DNA of 64,000 nucleotides from Pleodorina starrii. Taxonomy: Eukaryota > Chlorophyta > Chlorophyceae > Chlamydomonadales > Volvocaceae. Shown one piece after another: positions 37,070-46,546 of this stretch (positions are counted from its first letter, which is position 1; the number at the start of each line of letters is the position of its first letter). The notes below the pieces were generated by a model that had not been told where the DNA came from, did no database searches, and worked only from the letters and a program-made list of their open reading frames with translations. A program made the translations under genes and the position numbers. The DNA lies in NCBI GenBank assembly GCA_030267565.1, contig BRXU01000010.1, positions 1,794,501 through 1,858,500 on the forward strand. The letters are read 5' to 3'.

Positions 37070-37586
37070 AGGAACATGAATTACCTTTCGCAGGCGGCCC
37101 CACCAAGGACATATTGTGGAGCTTGCGGCTCTACGTACGTGGTAGCCAGGTCCTCGCTGAGCCGTGTACGGTACTTTTTGCACCAGATGAAGATGGCAGC
37201 ATGGCACGCGTTTTTGCATGTCATCCACACCCCCACATACAAATAAACATATGCTGTCACACGCCATGTTTGCGATCTCTAGCTAACGGTGTTACGTTAC
37301 TGTTGGATCATGCAAGTCACAACCGATGTCACACCTGCTGAACCGATGCAGGCGCACGCTTGCATAAACAAGTAAAACACGCAGCCATGGTCGTACCTGC
37401 AACCGTGCGGCTTTATTCCAGTGCTAGCCGTGGTGGCTGGGGAGGACTGGGACCGGGGAAACCCGTCACCCCACCTCCTCTGATCCCTTCACTCACGCCT
37501 CGGCCTCCGGTCCGGCGTATTATTATTAATTTTATTATTCTATTGCCAGCCGACTGGGTAGTTTGGGGTGTAAAGGATCCGCTATA

Positions 37587-37657
37587 GGTCCTGCCGAAAC
37601 TTGATCTCGGGTTACATGATTCAGAGTCATGTGTCCTAACCACTAGACCACAGGACC
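37587..37657 (-). pseudogene. tRNA-Gln copy, T-loop variant
   Basis: Same T-loop lesion; last recognisable full-length copy. Confidence 0.6.
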
Positions 37658-38174
37658 AGGAACATGAATTACCTTTCGCAGGCGGCCCCACCAAGGACAT
37701 ATTGTGGAGCTTGCGGCTCTACGTACGTGGTAGCCAGGTCCTCGCTGAGCCGTGTACGGTACTTTTTGCACCAGATGAAGATGGCAGCATGGCACGCGTT
37801 TTTGCATGTCATCCACACCCCCACATACAAATAAACATATGCTGTCACACGCCATGTTTGCGATCTCTAGCTAACGGTGTTACGTTACTGTTGGATCATG
37901 CAAGTCACAACCGATGTCACACCTGCTGAACCGATGCAGGCGCACGCTTGCATAAACAAGTAAAACACGCAGCCCTGGTCGTACCTGCAACCGTGCGGCT
38001 TTAGTCCAGTATTAGCCGTGGTGGCTGGGGAGGACTGGGACCGGGGAAACCCGTCACCCCACCTCCTCTGATCCCTTCACCCACGCCTCGGCCTCCGGTC
38101 CGGCGTAATATTATTAAATTTCTTATTCTATTGCTAGCCGACTGGGTAGTTTGCGGTGATCAGGATCCGCTACC

Positions 38175-38230
38175 GGTTCTGCCGAGCCTTGAACTCGGGT
38201 TACATGATTCAAAACCACTAGACCACAGGA
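38175..38230 (-). pseudogene. Terminal degenerate tRNA-Gln copy
   Basis: About 15 nt are lost between the anticodon and D-arm (GATTCAAAACCACTAG on plus) and there are substitutions in both stems. It marks the eroding right edge of the array. Confidence 0.85.
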
Positions 38231-38320
38231 TAGGGAAATAGCATGTTTGAGGGTTGGGAAACGGCGGCCCCACCACGGACATATTGTGGAGCTTGCGGCT
38301 CTACGTACGTGGTAGCCGGC

Positions 38321-39180
38321 GTAGCACGGCGGCGCTGGTGGAACCCGTACCCTGGTGGAATCCGTACGGTTCGGCCTTCCCAACCCCAACCCCGCCCGCC
38401 GCCGCGTGCCAGAATCAGGCAGCATGCATGTTCATCAGATGTTCATGTTGAAAGCCGTCGCAAAGTCTCGCAACTTATAACGTAATGTCGCATTAATGCA
38501 CAGCGCACTTCCATTTATATCAAGGCTTTCCGACTGGACTTGTTGGGCGGTCCGCAGAAGACCCGGACATGCACGGCATACAACCTTGGCCCGGGCGCAT
38601 TCAACTCTTTGCGCAATCCCAGTGCATCACCACCAGCATAACGTACGTCACGGAGACTCCAATTTGTGCCGACCATCATTGAAAATGCAATAACCATCCT
38701 CATGTGTTGCAATGACCACGCAATTTCGACGTGTTCGTAAGGGTGTGTGTATATGCCCATGTCCCTTTGTACTTCATCGTATTACTATCACTTTATCATA
38801 AGGAACTCAGAACGCCATTTACAACGCCCGAAAGCTGGGCCGTCCAAGCACAAGATACAATAAGCTTGTCAACAGCAGGCAATTGTAAAATCCAAAGTCC
38901 CACTTATGCGGCGCCGTGTTGCTCAGTTGCAACATCACGAACTTTAAGCATTGGCATTTGCTCCGAAGCACCTGGTTCCGGAGCTCGTAGGAGCGCTTCA
39001 CAGGTTCACATTACTTCAAGCCTTTAATAGTCGTGACGATGTCATCCAGCGCATAACCCTGCATAACTTCGGAAAGTATTGCTCCCAAGAACTCTGGAGG
39101 ATACACGCTCGCAGCCACTCGATTCGCCGTAAACACACTTAAGCGCGAGCACGTCAACTGATTGAAAACAAAATTCCAAT
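38321..39180. other. Region without recognised gene, upstream of the TPR gene
   Basis: 860 bp of near-average composition with no repeat or credible ORF. It presumably contains the promoter and 5' UTR of the gene starting at 39181. No TATA box or other promoter element could be assigned with confidence. Confidence 0.6.
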
Positions 39181-42100
39181 ATGATTGTGGGACCCGTTCC
39201 TTTTGGTCGCGCAAATGCCTGGCCCAGCAGGGCACGACGCTGCAGCTGTCCGGCCCAACGGCACCCACAGCCTCAGGTGCAGCCACGACGGCAGCAGCCT
39301 CAGCCCGCCGCAGCAGCTCCTCCCAGCCGGCGCGATGTGCTCCTGGCCCTACTTCCCTTCCTCGCCGTTGACGCTGCATCGGCGACCGTCGATGCCGGTG
39401 AGCTTCGTTCCGTTGGGCAGGAAAGGTTGCACCTATGTACGACAGAAATCATGCACATCCACGTTGCTACCGTGGGCTCCAGACCCTCGTATTCGCCGCC
39501 GCTGTGCTGCCGCCACGCGGCCCCGCTCCGCTCCGCTAGACTCACGACGCGCGCGCTCCGATCCGATCTGATCCACGGCACTCACTCGCTGAAGACTTGA
39601 ACCTTCTTATCCAGCCAGCTCCCAACCCCAAGCCCCCGCCTGCCCTCCGTCACATACTCCCTTTCCCTTGCCTTGACTGGGACTGCCTTTTACTCAACCA
39701 GGCGCCTCGCCACTTCCACGACCCCTGATCGAGCCCAGTAAGGCTCCTGACCAGTCCAAATATGATCCGTCGGTGAGCGGCGCTAGGACGAGGACAGATC
39801 CGTGGTGGCTACGAGACCCTGGCATCAGAAAGAGGAATCCGCAGTAGTTAGGGACCGTGTGGCGTTGCCGCCGGCGATGCCATGGCACGGGTTGGCGAAG
39901 GGTGGCAGCGCTGCCGATGTATCGGTTGACAGTTATGATTTCCGTTGGCTGTCGGTACGACGCAGCAGTTTGGTGCGGACTGCCGGCGACGAGTTAAACC
40001 CACCTCCCGGACCCGCTCCCCCAGCACCCCGTCCTCCTCCCCCTTTCCCTCCTGCTCGCCCGTGCGTCCCGTGCTTTCTCTTTTTTTGCCTTCGCCCCTC
40101 GCCCACACCGATATTTTCTCCCCGCTGCTCCCTTTGCTTCCCTTGGCAACTGCAGGACCCGGACCTTCGCGAGGCGGCCGCGCTGCTGCAGCGCGCCCTC
40201 AACGCGCCAAGCGTGGAGGAGGAGGAGGCGCTTTGGAGCCAGGTTATTGACACATACGGAACGCTGGACAAGCCTTGGGTGCCCGATGTGGTACGTCAAG
40301 AGGCGGGGCAACCAGGGGCTAGGAACCGGGGATGTATATTTCATCGATTTCATCGGGGGCGGTGCGCGTTTGGCGGTACGCATTGCTTTGCGACAGTGAC
40401 ACAGGCAGTCGCGGTGCGGTGCGGTACGACAGTGGCATGTGCTCGTGGCACCGACGTGGACGGTGTCGGTGCGGCGCGGCATTGTTACCTCCAACACCAG
40501 CAACGAATCGGGAGGAACAACCCTTTCACTCCACTCCCTTTCAACCCCACATCGACTGCGCGCACCCCCTTCCTGTGTGTTTGTGTGTGGCTGTGTGTTT
40601 GGTGGGTGTCATTCATCCACGCGCTGCCGGCTGCTTGCACGTGTACACAGTCCGACGCCTGCCTGCACACAGTCCGACGCAGTCCGACGCCTGCGCGCTG
40701 CCGATGCTGCTGTTGCTGCTGTTGCTGCTGCTGCAGCAGCCGCGGCCACGGCGGCGACAGTCCTACGACGCGCTGCACTCCGAAACCCCATCCCGTCCCG
40801 TCGCCTCCCGTCCCTTCCCGTTCCTTTACCTTCCGGTCCCCGTCTCTCTCCCCAGGTGGGCCGCGCCTGGGGCAACCGCGGCAACGCCCGCAGCCGTCAG
40901 GGTCGTCTGCAGGAGGCTCTGTCCGATTACAACACCGCCATCGAAATCTGCCCCTGGTCCGTGGACCCCGTGCTCAACAGGTGGGTCCCGAGCTCCGTTT
41001 GCGGTTGTTACAGTGGCACCCAGACCCTCGTGCCTGTGCTGCGGTTTTTTCTTCAATACCTGGCCTCGGAAGGGCAAGGGGGTCAGTGATCGGTAACGCA
41101 GCCTCCAATGCCAAAGCCACTCCTCACCACCGCCGCTCCTCTTCCGCGTTGCTCGAACCTTCGTGAACTCGCAGCGTAAAATGCGTATCGCGCCTTGCTC
41201 GCTCCTCGCCAAGCTCCCTCGTCCACCGGCTGATAACGTTGCCACACAGAACGATGTCGGGCGCCCTTCCTTGCCCTTCCGTGCCCTTCCTTGCTGCACC
41301 GCCATGCCGTACCTGACCTCGGACCTCGGCCTGCTCTCCTCTTCCCCCGCACGCGCACACCCCGCCCCGCCCAGCCCCGGTGCCACGGCTTGCGCCACCC
41401 CGCCAAACCCTACTTTACTCCGCGCATGTCGACCAGTCAGCTGGCCTTTTGCGGACTGGTTTTCTCTGCCGCCCTGCCCTGCTTGGCCCTTCCCCGCCCT
41501 GCCCTGCCCTGCCCCGCCCTGCCCCACCCCGCCCTACCCTACCCTACCCTGCTCCGGAACCCAGGGGTGTGGCTCTGGAAGCTCTGGGTCGCTTCGACGA
41601 GGCCGTGTCCGACTACCGGGCAGTGCTGGAGGCCAACCCGATGGACCCGGCGGGCTGGAACAACCTGGGCAACGCAACGGGTAGGGGCAGGGGGGGAGGG
41701 ACGACGCAACGGGTAGGGGCAGGGGGGGGAGGGGCGGCACCCAGCAGGTGGGGATGGGGGTAGAGGGTGCTAATGCAGGAGAGATGGGTGCGGGTCTGGG
41801 GTGAGTTGGGCAGGCTGGGGGGAGGGGGGGGCGGGTGGTGGCGGGGTCTGAAGGGGGGAAGAGCAACCCGGGAAATGTTGGGCCGGGCAGCGGAGGCGGG
41901 ATAGTGGGAGGAGGGGGAAAGGCGGGAGGGCGGGCGGCAACTGGAAATCCACAGCTGCAGCAAACACCACCATGCGTGGGTGGGGTGGAGGGTAATTAAA
42001 ACGGCCCGGGACGAGGGAACGCAACGCAGTTACCTGGGATATTACCTGAGGATCACCGCAGGGCCCCGGGGGGGCCCTGCGGCTGAGTGGCAGCGCGATG

Positions 42101-44050
42101 CGATGCGATGACGGTACTCGCCCGCGCCGTTGGCCGTGCCCGCCGCTTTCCACCGTTCACGGCTCCCCCTCGTCCTCCCTTCCCCCCGCGGTTGACGCGC
42201 ACATCCCCTGGCGCCCCCACCACGCACCGCCCTCCTCTCCAAAACGCGTCACAGGCGGCCTGGGTCGCTGGGCCGAGGCGGTCGACTACTACGGTCGCGC
42301 CGCGCAGCTGGCCCCCAACTTTTCCTTCGCCTCCGCCAATCGCGCGGTGGCGCTGTTTGAGGTCGGCCGCACGGAGGAGGCCATCCGGTGGGGCACATTG
42401 GGGGGGGAGAGATGGTGGGGCTGTCTCGTTGGGACGAACGCGGCGAGATGGAAATGTGTGGAGAGTTGCGGTTTTGGGTATTGGGATCCCCCCGCCAGTA
42501 TCTTCACGTCGGGGCCCCGGACACGGACTGGTAGGTGGGCACCGGCACCTGGCGTCTTCTGCGTTCGGCCCTGTCTGTCACGCACAATCGCACATGTCGC
42601 AGGTCTGTGGCCGCGGTCCACAGACCTGCAACATATGCGTTGCCACGCACATCGCAAACAAGCGGACGTGATGGGCAAGCCGGACGCCGGCCGCCGGGCC
42701 CATACAGTTGCGCATTTACGCAACGCTTGACGACCCGGAGCCCCCCTCCCCCTCTGGGAACGGCCTTCTTTCGTTACCTGTACCGTTGACGGGCTCCGGC
42801 CTATACGTGGATAACCCCCTCTGGGCACAGGCAGGGCGAAAGCTGGTGCTAGCCTGACCTCGCACACTCCAAACCCCTCCCGCCCGCCCTCCTCTTTCCC
42901 TTCCTTCCCCCCGTGCATACCTTTTACACACACACGCATATCACACCTGCCCACATCGTTATCATCACCTCATCACTAACGCCTCCCATGCCCCCCCCAT
43001 GCCCACCTACGTACAGCGAGATGCGCAGCCTGCTCCGGCGCTACCCGGACTTTTCGGACATGCGGGCCGCGCTGGCGGGAGCTCTGTGGTCCATAGGCAA
43101 GGAGGGAGACGCAGAGAGCCAGTGGTGAGGCGGAGGGGGGGCAGGGAGGGGGAAAGGGGGCGGGGAAGTGGTTAAAAAGGAATCTCAGAGACGTGATGGT
43201 ATAAAGGGGTGGGGAGGGGAGGGGAGGGGAGGGGAGGGGAGGGGAGGGGAGGGGAGGGGAGGGGAGGGGAGGGGAGGGGAGGGGAGGGGAGGGGAGGGGA
43301 GGGGAGGGGAGGGGAGGGGAGGGGAGGGGAGGGGAGGGGAGGGGAGGGGAGGGGAGGGGAGGGGAGGGGAGGGGAGGGGAGGGGAGGGGAGGGGAGGGGA
43401 GGGGAGGGGAGGGGAGGGGAGGGGAGGGGAGGGGAGGGGAGGGGAGGGGAGGGGAGGGGAGGGGAGGGGAGGGGAGGGGAGGGGCACGAATCTGCCTGGT
43501 ATGGGAAGGTGCGGGCGGAGGGTGCGGCGGCAGCTGCGTGGGGGGTGGGTAAGGAACAAACCGTAGCGGAGGGACAGAGGCGACGCAATCAAACGGGACG
43601 CCGCAGAACGGGACGGGGCGGTATGGGGCGGAGCTGTATGGGGCGGAGCGGGCCTAAATGGCGCTGAGGGGGCGGAGGGATCCACCTGACGGCTGTGGCA
43701 GCCAATCGAACGGCTGGCGACCCCAGAACACACCGCAACGATAACAAATTAACAATACCAGCACCAGCACCTACGGCGCATTGCACTGAAGGGCCTCCCG
43801 CCCGGCGCGCGCACGGGCTGTGCCCAACGCCCACGTCCTTCATGGCCTTCGCCGCGCTTTGCGTCCATTCACGCACACGCTCCGCTGGCTCACCCACACG
43901 CCCTCCCGCCCGCTCCCGCGTAGGGCCCGAGTGGACGACCCCCGCTACCGGGACTTCTCCTGGCTGCGTCGCAACCGCCGCTGGCCGCCCCGCCTGACCC
44001 AGTCCCTGGAGGCCTTCCTGCAGCTGAGGTCCCTGCCGGCACCTGCGTGA
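39181..44050 (+). CDS. Tat-targeted thylakoid-lumen TPR protein, 8 exons
   Basis: Exons 39181–39397, 39702–39772, 40156–40290, 40856–40980, 41565–41680, 42255–42387, 43017–43124 and 43924–44050 total 1032 nt = 343 codons plus TGA. All introns are GT–AG and phases agree at every junction. An in-frame TGA at 39163 supports the ATG at 39181. Residues 1–48 are Arg/Pro/Gln/Ala-rich, like a chloroplast transit peptide; SRRDVLLALLPFLAV (49–63) is a twin-arginine signal with hydrophobic core, and ASA (66–68) suits lumenal processing peptidase. Residues ~142–290 hold four TPR-like helix pairs (for example AWGNRGNARSRQGRLQEALS, RFDEAVSDYRAVLEANP, AGWNNLGNATGGLGRWAEAV). The tail has RYRDFSWLRRNRRWPPRL. 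From memory this layout matches plant TPR proteins annotated as a chloroplast-lumen family; the exact molecular role is not known. A scaffold role in photosystem assembly would be inference. Confidence 0.85.
42002..42049. repeat. 48-bp intronic module, copy in TPR gene
   Basis: Begins CGGCCCGGGACGAGGG and ends GGGATATTACCTGA, in intron 5. It is identical over 48 bp to 51994–52041 in an intron of the next gene, in the same orientation. Confidence 0.9.
42781..42818. repeat. 38-bp intronic module, copy in TPR gene
   Basis: TACCGTT-ACGGGCTCCGGCC-TATACGTGGATAACCCC in intron 6. It differs by one base from 48225–48262 in the next gene; a shorter version is at 55230–55251. Confidence 0.85.
43209..43485. 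repeat. (GGGGA)n microsatellite in last intron of the TPR gene
   Basis: About 55 nearly perfect GGGGA pentamers filling a third of intron 7 (43125–43923). It is a long homopurine run with high G-quadruplex and triplex potential. The glycine/glutamate and Ser/Pro-rich ORFs across it on both strands are artefacts. Confidence 0.97.
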
Positions 44051-46546
44051 ACGCTGAAAAGCGAGCGGTTGGATCGGGGTGACGGGACGGGTCAAGGGAG
44101 GGGTTGAACGATAACTGACGGCACGATGGGAGGGAGGATCAGGCGCCCACGGCAGACTGCTGCTGCTGCTACAGTTGCTAGTGCCGCCGCGGTTGCTGCT
44201 GCTGCTGCCCCGGGCGGAATCACATACCGGTATGGCAGGAGGCCGGGTTGGGATGGGGAGAGGAGCGGTGTGCTGAATGGCGGTTCGGGCGGAGCACAGG
44301 AGACAGGGGTGCGAAGAAGCGGCTGCTGCCCCAGAACGGTTGTGAGGCTGAGCGCCCCCGCATCTTTTCATTTTGCCCCTGCAGCTTGCTGGTTTTGGGG
44401 TCGTTAGGGTGGCGCTTCGGGGTCGTTCGTTGTCGTTAGCTTCCATCGTAGTTAAAAAGGAAAGGGTCGTTCGGGTGGAATGTCCTAGACAGCCCGGAAT
44501 GGTTGGTGCAGCGCAGCGCAAGCAGCAACGTTCGACGGCATGGGGGGTAGGCGACTCGCCCCACACGCGTCTAGCAGGGCGACCCAAGTTTCGGCACCCA
44601 TCGTTTGCGACCCACCGGATTTGTGTGCGCGTCGAGCTTGCCCCACTGCGCCGTACTTTGTGCCGTACTGTGCCGTACTGCCACCGCGCGAGAGGAGCAC
44701 ATCTATAAGAAACGCATCCATGGGGGTGGGAGCTGCGACTCGAAACGGCGTTTGGGATTTTGTAGGAGCCAGGCGCATGCAAGCAAACGGTGTTTTGGAG
44801 GTTGTGGAGATGGCGCTGCGGCTTGCGGCCATAGGTGTCCCATTCGGGCGTGTGAGGCTGCGGGCGACTGGCCTCAGCGGCCTGGCCGCGATGGACGGGC
44901 CTCGGGCTGCGACCGTGCCCCCCCCCTTCCTTCTCTTCACATGGCTCTGTTGCGAACTGCCCGCGGACTCAGGCAGTGAGATCTCAAGAAGCGGAGGGAC
45001 GCGGGCGTCAGAGTCCCGGGGCAGCGGCCTATGCGCCTTTCTAAACCTTCTCTCCAAAGGGAAAATTTCGCTGCGGTTCGCTGCGGTTTCGACTTACACT
45101 CCGCCAACGGGCACTGTGGCCCGGACAGTTGGGGCATGGCCTCCGCTGCATTGCAGGGGCATGTTGCGTCATTGGGCGCGTGGGCGCACTGCAGGGGTAG
45201 GTGTCGGCAGCTCGGCACTCGTCCGGGAGTGCAGCGCCCCCCGCCAGCTCCTTGACAGGAAGAGGGGCGAACGTGGCTGTGCGCCCGCGCGGGACACAAT
45301 CCATTTTGCCTACCCTGCAAGCCTGTGTTGTGTATTCAACACAAGGGGTCGAGTATCGAAGAGAACCCGGTCGTACAGGTCGTCCCCCGTCACGTTGTTC
45401 CGCAGGAAGGCGCCCGCAACTCCTGAAGACCCCCGTCTCCCGCTCAGCTGTTGTTTCCTAACCTGCGCGGACTCCCTGCTGGCGGTCTCGGTGCCTCCGG
45501 TCGTGTCCGTTGTTGTGGCTGTGACAGTGGGATCCAGACTCCGCCGGAAGGGTAGTGGCAACGGATGGTACCCAGGGTGCCGCGCCATGGAGCTAGCACG
45601 GGCGGCGGTTCAATGTTACAGCCTTGTAGGCTCTGCTCTCTCTCCACTTCTTACCGGTCCAAGTCTTGAGGGGAGGGTCGTCGCGGGGGGCTTTTGAGGG
45701 GTCGCGGGGGGCTTTTAAGGCCGACGTTTGAGGTCCGGGGCCCTGAGGCGGGGTGCGACTCGGGATGTCGACGACACCCAACCTTGTGGGTGGTTTCGGA
45801 CGAGCTGTACGGCCACGGGGGCCGCGAGTAGGGAACAGCCGCTTTCGCTGATCCGTTCTCTCAGGCAGTCTAGGGCGCAGGTCTCTTACAGTTGCAGTCC
45901 GCGAATCGCCGTCAGGTCTGTCAGTGGTGCGCCTCTTTGTGGGTGGCCGAGGCCCGTCGCCAACTCGGGAACCTCATGGCTTATTTACCCGTGGCCGCGG
46001 AATTTTAAGCCATCGCCCCCTGATTTTGACTCGTTTCGGTCAGGTTGAATCGTGCTCTGGCCTGCCTGCGCCTTCCCCTAGCGGGGGCGTCTCCGCTGCA
46101 TGCAGCGCGCGGCCCTTTTGCGCATGGCCAGCTGGCCCGGGCCAGCCTTGGCCAGCACCTTCCGAGAGTCTGAAGCCCACTGTAAACAACAACATAAACT
46201 TATTTACTGACGGTTCTTCCACCGCACTGCAGATGACCGCCGGGGCTGAGCCGTGCTGAGCACAGCACAGAGCACGGCACGGTAAATGTCGGTTGACACG
46301 GACGACGTCAACATAGCGACTTTTCAGCCGTATCGTCAAACGGCAAAGATAGAGAAACGATCCCGGATCCCACAGGGTTCCGGGCCACCGAGGCTGTCAG
46401 TAGTGTTAATACACCTCGCCAGCAAGAATCTAAGTTGATGTAGCTGTACGCGAGGGCTTATTATATCTGAACTTGTCGGCGATGGGCGCTGGCCCGATTC
46501 ATAGTAAGTCAAAACTGACGGCGTGACGGGAGGCCGTACTCGTGCC
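44051..46546. other. Intergenic region between the two protein genes
   Basis: 2.5 kb with no convincing exon. A CTG/CAG-rich patch lies at 44157–44205. A 385-codon open frame (44540–45697) and an antisense one (43589–44782) have no recognisable domain and fit the stop-poor GC-rich background. The 3' UTR of the TPR gene and the promoter of the downstream gene must lie here; the first TGTAA word I see is far downstream (46184), so the poly(A) site is unassigned. Confidence 0.5.

Larger units (their letters stand above)
34308..38320. repeat. ~586–588-bp tRNA-Gln array, second block
   Basis: The array resumes at AATAAACATGCTG after the 4.5-kb insertion and runs through about six units, then a degenerate last unit (37965–38230) and a spacer fragment (38264–38318). 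Several units are 588 bp, carrying an extra AT (AAACATATGCTG), and some have CCAAGGACATA for CCACGGACATA. Alternation of these markers (35.0, 36.2, 36.8 and 37.4 kb) shows a two-to-three-unit higher-order pattern. Confidence 0.92.

Noticed and set aside
12902..37587. Up to 170-codon plus-strand ORFs repeated in every array unit (MHKQVKHAAMVV…)
   Set aside because: They start at TTG, run straight through the antisense of a tRNA gene, and are cut by single-base changes in many units. No domain is seen; this is repetition of one chance open frame.
1..38320. CRISPR-like arrays
   Set aside because: Repeats are 139–700 bp, contiguous, with no unique spacers and no cas genes; the context is eukaryotic.
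39802..41166. 454-codon single-exon reading of the TPR gene region
   Set aside because: Only two short segments of it (exons 3 and part of 4) make sense; the rest is intron read-through.
43589..44782. 397-codon minus-strand ORF over the last exon of the TPR gene
   Set aside because: Antisense to a well-supported coding exon and without domains; expected in GC-rich DNA.
44540..45697. 385-codon plus-strand ORF between the genes
   Set aside because: Composition shifts along its length, no recognisable motif, no splice logic. Kept as possible but not called.
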